Shown: positions 36,640 to 43,917 of the stretch, piece after piece
How positions within the stretch are numbered: position 1 is the stretch's first letter
Layout of the letters: each line of letters begins with the position of its first letter
From: Peptoniphilus_A sp022767005
Lineage (GTDB): Bacteria > Bacillota > Clostridia > Tissierellales > Peptoniphilaceae
Direction of reading: 5' to 3'
Length of the DNA stretch: 64,000 nt
NCBI RefSeq assembly: GCF_050315115.1
Contig: NZ_JBNPOJ010000004.1
Location: forward strand, 1-64,000
Notes under the pieces: generated by a model
What the model was told of the DNA's origin: nothing
The model's input: the letters and a program-made list of their open reading frames with translations, nothing else
The model's database searches: none
Program-made: the position numbers and the translations under genes

Positions 36640-36746
36640 TGCCTAATTTCAGGAGTTTTGTTGTTGTAGGTTACAGTTACAAATCCCTCCTGTGTCTATT
36701 TTTTAAGTTTTTAATTTGACCTCCGTTCCCAATTCGGGTACGCAGC

Positions 36747-37595
36747 TTATTTATCCATTAAGTTTTTTGCCTTTTCTATCTTCAGCATTCGTTTTGCTTT
36801 TCGTCTGTCGCTACCGTCAACCTTTAAGGGTATGCCCATTTCTATGATTCGTGAATATATCCTTGAAAGCATAAGGTCTTGTCCTCCGTTTTCAAGGTCT
36901 TTATAGTCCAAGTTTGTGGTGATGATGGTCGGTTTTTCTTTCTGATACCTTGCGTTGATGACATTGTATATTTGCTCTAAGGCATACTCCGTATCTCTTT
37001 CGATACCGAAGTCGTCAAATACAAGCAGTGTTTTACTTGTGAGATTGCCGATATATTCGTTCCTATCAAGATTGAAACCGCCTTTTTGTAGGTCGTTCAG
37101 TATTTGTGAGAAGTTGATAATCTTGCACTCATAGAGATACTTCTCAATAACGTCATTTAGGACACTGCAAGATAGAAATGTTTTTCCTGTACCGATACCG
37201 CCATAGATAATCAAGCCTATATTGTTTTTCTTCATCTCCTCAAATTCTTCCACATACCTTTTAAGTTTTCCGATTAAGGCTTTATCCGTATGACTATCAC
37301 AGTTTGCAAATGTGAAGTTTTCCTGATTTCTCTCTACAAAACATCTTCTCTTGATATCCGCTATCTTATTCTGTCTTTCTCTTTCCTCTTCCAATCTCTT
37401 TCTTTCCTGATCGCATTTACAGGCTTTGGTGAAGATAAATTTTGTATTGATTAACTCGACAGGCTCGCCATCTATTTGTTCATTACAGGTCTTGCAGTAG
37501 ATATGACCGTCTTTTTCATAATGGGTATCGGTATTGTAGCTGTAGTCAAGCCCTTGTATCTTTATGCTTATGATATTATTCTCATTGTTTTTCAT
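36747..37595 (-). CDS. DnaC-like AAA+ helicase loader / IstB-like ATPase
   Basis: A start at 37595 (MKNNENNIISI) is preferred since GGAAGGAG precedes it; an ATG at 37661 opens the same frame but has no close ribosome site. The product (282 aa) has four cysteines in the N-terminal part (CKTCNEQ ... ACKCDQE) that may bind zinc, then an AAA+ domain with YGGIGTGKTFLS (Walker A), LLVFDDFG (Walker B), and an arginine near IYSRIIEMG. It fits the loaders that accompany DnaD-like organizers in elements with a replicating circular form. It lies downstream of the replisome organizer. Confidence 0.85.
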   Translation of the reverse strand: MKNNENNIISIKIQGLDYSYNTDTHYEKDGHIYCKTCNEQIDGEPVELINTKFIFTKACKCDQERKRLEEERERQNKIADIKRRCFVERNQENFTFANCDSHTDKALIGKLKRYVEEFEEMKKNNIGLIIYGGIGTGKTFLSCSVLNDVIEKYLYECKIINFSQILNDLQKGGFNLDRNEYIGNLTSKTLLVFDDFGIERDTEYALEQIYNVINARYQKEKPTIITTNLDYKDLENGGQDLMLSRIYSRIIEMGIPLKVDGSDRRKAKRMLKIEKAKNLMDK

Positions 37596-37712
37596 TCGTT
37601 TAATTCTCCTTCCAATTTTGCCGTATATTTTAGTCGTAAGGCTCTTTTGTCGTCTTGGCATAGTTTTATACCTGACTTTAATTAAAGCTCCTTAAAAGAT
37701 GTTTCCACCGCT

Positions 37713-38471
37713 TTATATGCTCGGACTGTCATCATAGTTGGGTATGGTTTTTCTGCCGTTTTTTTTCTGTGTTAGTTTTTCCTTGTCTTGCTCATACCAG
37801 TTGAGGATTGTCACATAGTGGTCTTGATAGTGTCTGCCGGAACTCTTTATATATCTTGAAAGCTTATCTATCATCGTTTCAGTATGAGTACCTAACTTAT
37901 CTTTAAGGCTTCCATACTCTTTATCAGATAATTTCACATTTTGATATTTTCCGTAAAAACGGGGGTGGGGGAGGACATTGTCCTTTTCTATTTCTATATC
38001 TCCCTCTTTCTCTAACTCTATCTCTATCTCTTTCTCTATCTCTATCTCTTGTCGGACTTCGGGAGGACAAGGCAAGGACTTATCGAGGACATTGTCCTCT
38101 TTTAATTTGTCCCTGTACTCTCTTTTCTTCTTTGCCCATTCCGTTTCAAAGCCGATTAAACTCGGTATTTCCGTCATAAAAATCTCGTCCGTTTCAATCG
38201 TTTCTATGAGATTCACTTTGAGAAGATAATTAAGGGTTACGGCAATATCATCTTCCGTTTCGTCTAATACAAGTGCCAATTCCTTTGGAAAAGTTTCATC
38301 TACTTGTTGAAAATACAGGTTTCCCTCATTTTTCAAGCTGAGTAGAAGTAATTTAAGATAGATGATGGTGTAAGTTTCTCCGCCGGAAATCTTCCTAAGT
38401 CTTTTCATACGGACATCGTTGAAAAAGTCCTCTTTCAGTTTAAGCCAATAGTATCTCTTGCTCTTTGTCAT
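37713..38471 (-). CDS. Phage-type replisome organizer (DnaD-like N-terminal domain)
   Basis: The 252-aa protein starts with KSKRYYWLKLKEDFFND and GGETYTIIYLKLLLLSL, the N-terminal domain of phage/ICE replisome organizers, a winged helix that binds origin DNA. After about 130 residues comes a low-complexity EIEIEKEIEIELEKE segment encoded by a hexanucleotide-like repeat, and then a C-terminal part. AGGAGGAACAAC precedes the ATG. Together with the DnaC-like gene it forms the element's replication module. Repeat-driven length changes are possible. Confidence 0.85.
   Translation of the reverse strand: MTKSKRYYWLKLKEDFFNDVRMKRLRKISGGETYTIIYLKLLLLSLKNEGNLYFQQVDETFPKELALVLDETEDDIAVTLNYLLKVNLIETIETDEIFMTEIPSLIGFETEWAKKKREYRDKLKEDNVLDKSLPCPPEVRQEIEIEKEIEIELEKEGDIEIEKDNVLPHPRFYGKYQNVKLSDKEYGSLKDKLGTHTETMIDKLSRYIKSSGRHYQDHYVTILNWYEQDKEKLTQKKNGRKTIPNYDDSPSI
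37973..38099. repeat. Two copies of a palindrome flanking a coding microsatellite
   Basis: GAGGACATTGTCCT occurs at 37971-37984 and 38085-38098; the core GGACATTGTCC is palindromic and the right copy extends to a 15-bp perfect palindrome. Between them lies a CTCTATCTCTTTC-type repeat (37990-38050) that encodes the Glu-Ile/Lys run of the replisome organizer. Replication initiators often bind repeats inside their own genes, so this could be an origin; this is inference. Confidence 0.5.
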
Positions 38472-38500
38472 GTTGTTCCTCCTATTTTTGAAATAAAAAA

Positions 38501-38534
38501 AGGGAAGTAGCTGTTTTCTTTTTACTACTTCCCT
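38501..38534 (-). terminator. Terminator just upstream of the replisome organizer gene
   Basis: AGGGAAGTAG (38501-38510) pairs with CTACTTCCCT (38525-38534); on the minus strand it is followed by TTTTTTTATTT. It ends only about 10 bp before the ribosome site of the organizer, so it may act as an attenuator of that gene as well as terminator for the mobilization genes upstream. Confidence 0.8.
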
Positions 38535-38639
38535 CGTAACTTCTATTCTGAGGCGGTGGAAAGGTGTTTTTAGCCTTTTATTTTGCCTTTGAATAGATTT
38601 TCCTTGTCCTTGCTCCTAAAATGCGGTGCAAGGCATTAT

Positions 38640-38938
38640 ATTAATTTTTTTAATGTGATGCCCTGTTTCGGGGTATCATCTAATCTGCCGTCGTGTATTC
38701 CGACATCAGCTCACGCACTGAAATAGTGCATTAGCTTATTTTGTGATATCAGCTTATATCATATTCCCAAATTGGGATTCCGTCCTCCATTAAGGGTGTC
38801 GTGTTTCGCCACTCCCTTATTTCAAGGGGTAAACGAAGCGTTCAGACCTCGGAGAACGATTCGTTCTATCAGCCCTTATATTCCTTGAGTATTTCAGTGA
38901 ATAGGCATGGGGGTAACGATTCGGTACTCCCTTATCCG
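38640..38938. other. Non-coding hairpin array between mobilization and replication modules
   Basis: No credible gene was found in 38535-38931. Instead there are many short inverted repeats: GCACT/AGTGC (38715-38729), TGATAT/ATATCA (38744-38761), TCCCAA/TTGGGA (38765-38777), TAAGGG/CCCTTA (38791-38819) and GAACGA/TCGTTC (near 38853-38865). Three units ending in CCCTTAT (38814, 38873 and 38929) share a TTCG-centred dyad before it. It resembles an origin region or structured RNA rather than spacer. The strand and function are unknown. Confidence 0.55.
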
Positions 38939-39432
38939 CCAAGGTCAATATTCTTGTCCTTTGCCTTTGCGATATCCTTAAACGGATTTTCTTTGGCAAG
39001 ATTTTTGAATTTATCAATTTGCTTTTCGATACTCTCTTTTCCTTTTTCTTTGGCATTGGACTTATCAACCGCTTTTCTTAAAGCTACCTCGACAATCTTC
39101 ACATTATCGGCTTGAAAGAATGCCACATAGTCCTTTGTCGCCTTATCTTCCATAAGAGAAAACTTAACTCCGTTCCGATTTAACTCTTTTTTAAACTCCG
39201 CAAGGTCTTTTTTGGATACATCTATTTCTTTGAGTTGCCCTTTTTTGTATAGGTCTTTGAGTTGTATCTCGTTCTTTTCCGGCATGAGTTTACTAAGGCT
39301 GAAATTACTATCTTTGAACTTCTCGGAAAAATAATCTTGGATCTGCCCATACTCTTTGGAGAATTGAATTGCCATAGTAATTCCATCTTTCGTTCCTTGC
39401 ACTATCTCCCTACTAATTTCTTCGTTAATCAT
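38932..39432 (-). CDS. PcfB-like (DUF3801) mobilization-associated protein
   Basis: The 166-aa protein matches the PcfB/DUF3801 pattern: N-terminal helix (GTKDGITMAIQFSKE), then GQLKEIDVSKKDLAEFKKEL, NGVKFSLMEDKATKDYVAFFQADN, and a basic tail. PcfB-type proteins accompany relaxases and coupling proteins in Gram-positive conjugative plasmids and elements. AGGAGGACTAAAAA precedes the ATG. It begins 12 bp downstream of the relaxase gene, so it is translated from the same mRNA. Confidence 0.75.
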   Translation of the reverse strand: MINEEISREIVQGTKDGITMAIQFSKEYGQIQDYFSEKFKDSNFSLSKLMPEKNEIQLKDLYKKGQLKEIDVSKKDLAEFKKELNRNGVKFSLMEDKATKDYVAFFQADNVKIVEVALRKAVDKSNAKEKGKESIEKQIDKFKNLAKENPFKDIAKAKDKNIDLGG

Positions 39433-39444
39433 TTTTTAGTCCTC

Positions 39445-41085
39445 CTATCTTTCTGTATCCCTGTTTTTATAATAATCTTTGGTCGCTTGCCTTTTTCTGT
39501 TGTAGCTGTCACTGTCTTTCTTAAACTCTTGCAGTTTTTTAATAACACTTTCCTTTTCCCCTCGCTTAATCGCCTTATCTATCTCGATGGATAGGTCTAT
39601 GCCGTATTCCTCATTGACGATACCAACCGCATACTTGATATGGTTTATCTGATTGTATTTTTCTTTAATACTCTCCGATTGTCCGTTCAGCTTTTCAATT
39701 TCTTTTTCAAGTGTGCTGATTTCCTGTGTCCATTTCTTCGGCTGTATTTTATTATTGCCGGATAAATTTTCAAGCATGGCTCTTGCTCTTTGGTGTTGGT
39801 CGATTTCGTTTTTATGGGCATTGTAGAAGTTATCCTTGAAGATTTTTTTATTCTGCCATTCTGTGAAAGTTTTTTGAGTTGCCTTAATCGTTTCCGCATA
39901 TCCGAAGCACTTGTTTAAGTTTTCTATCTTTTGAGTTTTCTCTTTAACGGATGTAAAGATTTGATTATTATCCGTTCTTAACTCTGAGATGTGGCTTTGT
40001 AATTCTGAAACAGTTCTTAAGTTATTGCTCCTAAGATACAAAACTCCGTTTGCGTATTTCTTAAGGTCATAAAGAGTTTTATTCCGTTTGGCATAAGGGG
40101 AGAGGGCAGTCCTTTTCATTTCTTGCATTTCCTGATAAAAACTTAGGTATTCATAGAGATTGAAAAGTCCTGATTCTTTTTCCACCGATAGTTTTGTTTC
40201 TTCCTTATGCTTTTGGTAGGCAGTCTTTAATCTGTCCTTAAAATCACTGAGCCATCCTGTGATTTTCCTGATTTCTTCTCCAATTGCTTTCAAAAGTTGA
40301 TTCTGTTTTTTAATCTCCCGATTGATATCTCCCTTTTCCGTTCTGATGCCTTTTCTTTCCAATGCACTTGCAGCTGCTCCTAAATGTATAGTCGGTATTT
40401 GTTTGACAGCCTGTCTTTTGAATGAACGATGATCCACTCTTTTATCAATTTCATTTTCTTGTAAGTATCGGTTACAGAGATTAGAAAAAGATTCTCTCCA
40501 TTTTTCGACATTACCTCTGTCATTCCAATTTGTAAGTTCGACTTTTCTCGTTTTGGGTTTGCCGTTTTTCCCTAAAATCTTTTTGCCATTCTCGTCAAGC
40601 ATATATTCCTTTTTGCTTTTCTGTCCCCATGTTCCATCTTCATTCAACGGTCTAACTATAGTCATAATATGTGCGTGGATATTATTATTTCCGTCTTGAC
40701 TTTCATCATGGATTGCCAAATCTGCTATCATACCCTCATTGGTAAAGTTAGTTTCAATAAATTCGCTTATCAGCTTTTTGTTTTCTTCAAGACTTAACTC
40801 TTTCGGTAGGGCAATAATAAAATTTCTTGCAAGCTGTGCATTTGAATTTTTCTCAAAGAGTTCGACAGAGTTCCATAGAGTAGTCCTATCTGTAAATTCT
40901 TGCGGTGCGTGTTCGGGTAGGAATATTTCTTTATGAATGACGCCTTGCTTTTTTGTATAGTCGTGAGTTACTCCGTCCCATTCGTTTTTTATTTTCTCTC
41001 CGGATATATATGCTGAACTTGCAACAGCACTTTTTCCTTTTCCTCTTGAAATAATAGACACAGAGAAATGAAAACTGTCTGCCAT
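39445..41085 (-). CDS. MobA/MobL family relaxase
   Basis: The 546-aa protein has the MobQ-type relaxase domain at its N-terminus: Y26 (SSAYISGEK) as the probable nicking tyrosine and the HUH-type metal motif IHAHI with H137 and H139, followed by a long coiled-coil C-terminal part rich in lysine and glutamate. Such relaxases nick oriT and lead the strand into the recipient. Start at 41085 is preceded by AGGAAGTGATGAG. There is no VirD4/TcpA coupling protein or VirB4-type ATPase in the window, so transfer would depend on a helper element. The oriT candidate lies 330-390 bp upstream. Confidence 0.93.
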   Translation of the reverse strand: MADSFHFSVSIISRGKGKSAVASSAYISGEKIKNEWDGVTHDYTKKQGVIHKEIFLPEHAPQEFTDRTTLWNSVELFEKNSNAQLARNFIIALPKELSLEENKKLISEFIETNFTNEGMIADLAIHDESQDGNNNIHAHIMTIVRPLNEDGTWGQKSKKEYMLDENGKKILGKNGKPKTRKVELTNWNDRGNVEKWRESFSNLCNRYLQENEIDKRVDHRSFKRQAVKQIPTIHLGAAASALERKGIRTEKGDINREIKKQNQLLKAIGEEIRKITGWLSDFKDRLKTAYQKHKEETKLSVEKESGLFNLYEYLSFYQEMQEMKRTALSPYAKRNKTLYDLKKYANGVLYLRSNNLRTVSELQSHISELRTDNNQIFTSVKEKTQKIENLNKCFGYAETIKATQKTFTEWQNKKIFKDNFYNAHKNEIDQHQRARAMLENLSGNNKIQPKKWTQEISTLEKEIEKLNGQSESIKEKYNQINHIKYAVGIVNEEYGIDLSIEIDKAIKRGEKESVIKKLQEFKKDSDSYNRKRQATKDYYKNRDTER

Positions 41086-41152
41086 CTCATCACTTCCTTT
41101 CTGTTTTTTTCTCTTGTTGTTTTAGGTGGAGACTTTAAAGATTTGTGTATCT

Positions 41153-41340
41153 TCGCTCCGTAAGTGAGCGATTTGAAATGTTAAAATATAAAAAGCCGAC
41201 TACTGAATTTTCAACTCTTGTTGTTTCAGTGTGTCGGCTTGCCGTCTGATTACATTTCAAATTTTTAATGTCAAGGGCTGAGCGGTAGCGAAGTGCATTT
41301 TACCCTTGACATTGAAAAAGCGAACGATTATTTTTCGTTC
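41153..41340. other. Large nested stem-loops upstream of the relaxase
   Basis: Left to right: TCGCTC/GAGCGA (41153-41158 and 41166-41171); a 92-nt element with outer arms ATTTGAAATGT/ACATTTCAAAT (41171-41181 and 41252-41262), then AAGCCGAC/GTCGGCTT (41193-41200 and 41233-41240), ACTGAA/TTCAGT (41202-41207 and 41225-41230) and CAAC/GTTG at the tip; AATGTCAAGGG/CCCTTGACATT (41267-41277 and 41303-41313, perfect); and GAACGA/TCGTTC (41322-41327 and 41335-41340). No ORF fits. It is in the 5' region of the relaxase transcript or part of the transfer origin. Confidence 0.7.
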
Positions 41341-41417
41341 AGCTCCTCGGATAACATCAAAGTAAAAATGCTTCAGCTTTTTTCTTTACTCCCGGTAGGG
41401 CAAAAGCACCGCAGGTC

Positions 41418-41470
41418 GCAATCACCCTTTAGGGTGTATAATTGCGCCCTTAGAAAATCTAAGGGACAAT
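41418..41470 (+). other. Candidate oriT with MobQ-type nic site
   Basis: TAATTGCGCCCTTA (41439-41452) matches the MobQ nic consensus (A-A-G-T-G-C-G-C-C-C-T-T-A type) except at one or two positions; nicking would be expected near 41446/41447 by analogy. It is framed by two hairpins: GCAAT-CACCCT-TT-AGGGTG-TATA-ATTGC (41418-41445) and CCCTTAGA-AAA-TCTAAGGG (41447-41465) extended by AATTG/CAATT. Position upstream of a MobA/MobL relaxase fits. Confidence 0.75.
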
Positions 41471-41488
41471 TATGTTATTTCGTCTCGC

Positions 41489-41779
41489 TCAACTTTCTCG
41501 AATTATGCTCAAGGTTTCTTTGATGTCCGAAGTATTAAAAGCAACTTTAAGCAAGATTTTAATATCCTCATTTGTCAATTCCTCCGCATTCTCAATAAAA
41601 CTTTCAAGCATTGCTCCTCTCGTAATCAATCTGTGATTTCTTTTTTTCTGCTCTCTCAATTTGTCTTGCCTGAGAATTTTCTTCTCTTGATTTTCAAGCT
41701 GTTTTAACTGCTTTTCCGTTTTCTCAAGCTCATCTTCCAACACTCTTATATTTTGTCTTGTCTTTTCTAATTCTTTCAA
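41489..41779 (-). CDS. DUF3847-like small accessory mobilization protein
   Basis: I take TTG at 41779 as start: AAAGGAGATGTATAAAA precedes it, while the first in-frame ATG (41806) lies before that ribosome site. The product is 96 aa, a lysine/glutamate-rich coiled coil (about 1-50) followed by a small helical domain with RLITRGAMLESF and NEDIKILLKVAF. It resembles DUF3847 proteins, small partners encoded near MobA/MobL relaxases, similar in position to MobC. Partner role is inference. It is transcribed towards the oriT region. Confidence 0.65.
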   Translation of the reverse strand: MKELEKTRQNIRVLEDELEKTEKQLKQLENQEKKILRQDKLREQKKRNHRLITRGAMLESFIENAEELTNEDIKILLKVAFNTSDIKETLSIIRES

Positions 41780-41811
41780 TTTTATACATCTCCTTTCAAT
41801 TTTCAAGCATG

Positions 41812-41845
41812 AAAAAAGCGACTAAGATTTTTCTCTTAATCGCTT
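41812..41845 (-). terminator. Terminator after the ABC cluster
   Basis: AAGCGACTAAGA pairs with TCTTAATCGCTT (one G-T/C mismatch) across a T-rich loop. The left arm and loop match the hairpin at 27072-27092. It separates the ABC-transporter operon from the mobilization genes. Confidence 0.7.
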
Positions 41846-41919
41846 ATATTAGTGTGTATTTGATTTTTGATTTTATTAGGCAAGGCGGTATTTTTATTTA
41901 TCTGAAAAATTGGGATTTG

Positions 41920-42345
41920 TTATTTAAAAGTTTCAATCTCGTAATTCAACTTTTCAATCAGTTCAACGACATATGTTCTGAAATCTTTTAATCCGTTTAG
42001 TCCTTCTTTTATTTCTTCCTGTACCTTAAAATCTGTATAAATATTGTCAAAACAAACATCAAAGACATTGTCACTTATTGTATCGCTAACTTCTGTAGGT
42101 AAGTGCATATTTACATCTTCCAGTTCTTTATTTAGTAAATTCAATGAACGAGAAATTTCTTTAATATCGCTATTTGCATCTTTGATTTTGCCTCTTTTTA
42201 AAAAACTTGAAAATGCTCCTCCACCAAGTAAGTCTGCAATTCCCCAAGATGATGCACTATTCAATGAAGATATTGCATTATCTATTCTTGCGATAACTTC
42301 CTGTGCCGCCACTTTGGCTTCTTTAAGTTCTTTTAGTCTGTCCAT
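41920..42345 (-). CDS. Helical protein of unknown function in the ABC-transporter operon
   Basis: The 141-aa protein is not recognised. It is almost all helix with an amphipathic start (RLKELKEAKVAAQEVI), a short glycine turn (WGIADLLGGGAFSSFLKRGK) and a second long helical part. No membrane span is seen. It begins 28 bp after the second permease gene, on the same strand, so it is likely the fourth gene of the operon; similar small proteins follow ABC-transporter genes in other Firmicutes, from memory. Confidence 0.5.
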   Translation of the reverse strand: MDRLKELKEAKVAAQEVIARIDNAISSLNSASSWGIADLLGGGAFSSFLKRGKIKDANSDIKEISRSLNLLNKELEDVNMHLPTEVSDTISDNVFDVCFDNIYTDFKVQEEIKEGLNGLKDFRTYVVELIEKLNYEIETFK

Positions 42346-42373
42346 GATTATCCCTCCAATTATTTAAAAAGAT

Positions 42374-43147
42374 TTATACTCTTTTTTTTATACCCTTTTT
42401 TTTGCTAACAATCATCAAATCATCGTACGGCGGAAGATAGTAAATACAAATAGCTAAAATCAAAATTATTACTAAATAAACCGCAATTGATACAAGAGGA
42501 TTTGCCGTTTCGTAAGCAGCTGCATAATCAACTAACTTATATCCGGCAGTAATTGGAAAAAAGTTGGTTAAGCTTGATTTCCCTACAAAAAGGCTGATTA
42601 ATCCAAGCAAAAAAGATATACCTGCTCCGATCATATAGTACCCTCGTTTTCTTGTAGATAATATTATTATCGGAGAGACAGCTATATAGTTAAATAATGC
42701 CATACCACATACTTGTTTAATCGAAAAAACAGTTTGTTCCAATGTAATGTCAAAGTGTAGGAGAAATTGCCCTGAAAGCATTACTAAGATGAAACTTATC
42801 AGACCGAAAAACACCGAAAAAATACCTGTTATTAATATTTTTATAATAAATATTTTTCTCAAGGATATCGGCACTGTCAAAAGGGACTTCATCGTATCTG
42901 CTTCATATTCTCGATTAATTAGATATCCACCAAATAAAGTAAATGTAGCCGGAAATACCAAAGTTGTATTATTAAATACCAGCACATAATTCAGAATCTC
43001 AAAGCTCATTTCTTCGCCTGCATTATAGCCCAAATACATTTGAAAGACGGAATACCCTACCGAAATCAATACTGCAAAAAAACCGACTAATAAAATTGGA
43101 TTTCTTCTGATTTTAATAAACTCACAATGTAACATTCGGTATATCAT
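42374..43147 (-). CDS. ABC-2 type permease, antimicrobial-peptide/lantibiotic immunity type (second)
   Basis: The 257-aa membrane protein has six hydrophobic spans and the typical opening IYRMLHCEFIKIRRN, shared by LanE/LanG, BcrB and CprB/C-type permeases. Its ATG overlaps the stop of the first permease by 1 bp. With the partner permease and ATPase it forms an exporter that removes membrane-active peptides, or bacitracin-like compounds, from the membrane. Substrate cannot be read from sequence. Confidence 0.85.
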   Translation of the reverse strand: MIYRMLHCEFIKIRRNPILLVGFFAVLISVGYSVFQMYLGYNAGEEMSFEILNYVLVFNNTTLVFPATFTLFGGYLINREYEADTMKSLLTVPISLRKIFIIKILITGIFSVFFGLISFILVMLSGQFLLHFDITLEQTVFSIKQVCGMALFNYIAVSPIIILSTRKRGYYMIGAGISFLLGLISLFVGKSSLTNFFPITAGYKLVDYAAAYETANPLVSIAVYLVIILILAICIYYLPPYDDLMIVSKKKGIKKRV

Positions 43148-43917
43148 TATACGACCTCCTTTCTACCATACAAGCCGGATGCAAATGCTATAAAAACCAC
43201 TCCGGTGCAAATAAGGATTTGGAAAGCTTTCACTGTCGAAAGTTCAGGAACAAAAAGCGTTGCAGAATTTTGTCCTAAAGAAAAAACATACAAAAACCAA
43301 CGAAATGCAACAATACGAGGTAGATAAGAGATAAAACCACTCGAAACATTCAGGCCTGAAGCATATGCATTCACCAACAAAAATCCGGCAATCGCATAAA
43401 AAATAGTTAAAATTATAGAAAAAATCTTATTTCTATGAAATATACAAAAAAGTAAAATAAGCGGTAGAACATCAAAGAATATCATAGTTCCATTGATAAG
43501 ACTATGATATGCGTATGTTGTAATGTCCTGAATTCCCCCGAGAAAAAGCCCGCCTATAGAAGTTGCTAATAATTCAAAAAAAGAGTACAACATTGATAGC
43601 AATAAAAGTAAAGATATTTTTGCATAAAACAGCTTCCTCCCGGAAATTGGAATGGACAACAAATTCTTGAATGTATCATTATCGTCCTCTGTCGAAAGAA
43701 GCATAAGCCCAATTATCCCAAGTACACAAGGTTTGAAAAGTAAATCGCCATATAAAAATACAAATCGATAAAGCATTTCAAAATTATTTCCTGTTTTGAA
43801 AACATACATGGTAAGCACAATAGGAAATAATACAGCTAATATCAAAGTAATTTGTATAAACCTTAGTCGTTTCAATTTCAAAAATTCGCATTTTATAAGT
43901 TTAAGCAATTCCTTCAC
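43147..43917 (-). CDS. ABC-2 type permease, antimicrobial-peptide/lantibiotic immunity type (first)
   Basis: The 256-aa protein has six spans and the opening KLIKCEFLKLKRL, the signature start of these permeases. Start overlaps the ATPase stop by 17 bp. The two permeases share layout but little sequence, as LanE/LanG pairs do. Confidence 0.85.
   Translation of the reverse strand: MKELLKLIKCEFLKLKRLRFIQITLILAVLFPIVLTMYVFKTGNNFEMLYRFVFLYGDLLFKPCVLGIIGLMLLSTEDDNDTFKNLLSIPISGRKLFYAKISLLLLLSMLYSFFELLATSIGGLFLGGIQDITTYAYHSLINGTMIFFDVLPLILLFCIFHRNKIFSIILTIFYAIAGFLLVNAYASGLNVSSGFISYLPRIVAFRWFLYVFSLGQNSATLFVPELSTVKAFQILICTGVVFIAFASGLYGRKEVV

Noticed and set aside
37990..38050. CTCTATCTCTTTC tract as a CRISPR-like or phase-variable promoter repeat
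   Set aside because: It is in frame within the replisome organizer, has no spacers, and encodes a regular Glu/Ile/Lys helix.
38801..39115. Plus-strand and shifted minus-strand open frames across the hairpin array
   Set aside because: They overlap the well-supported PcfB-like gene and the inverted repeats, and their composition does not look like protein.
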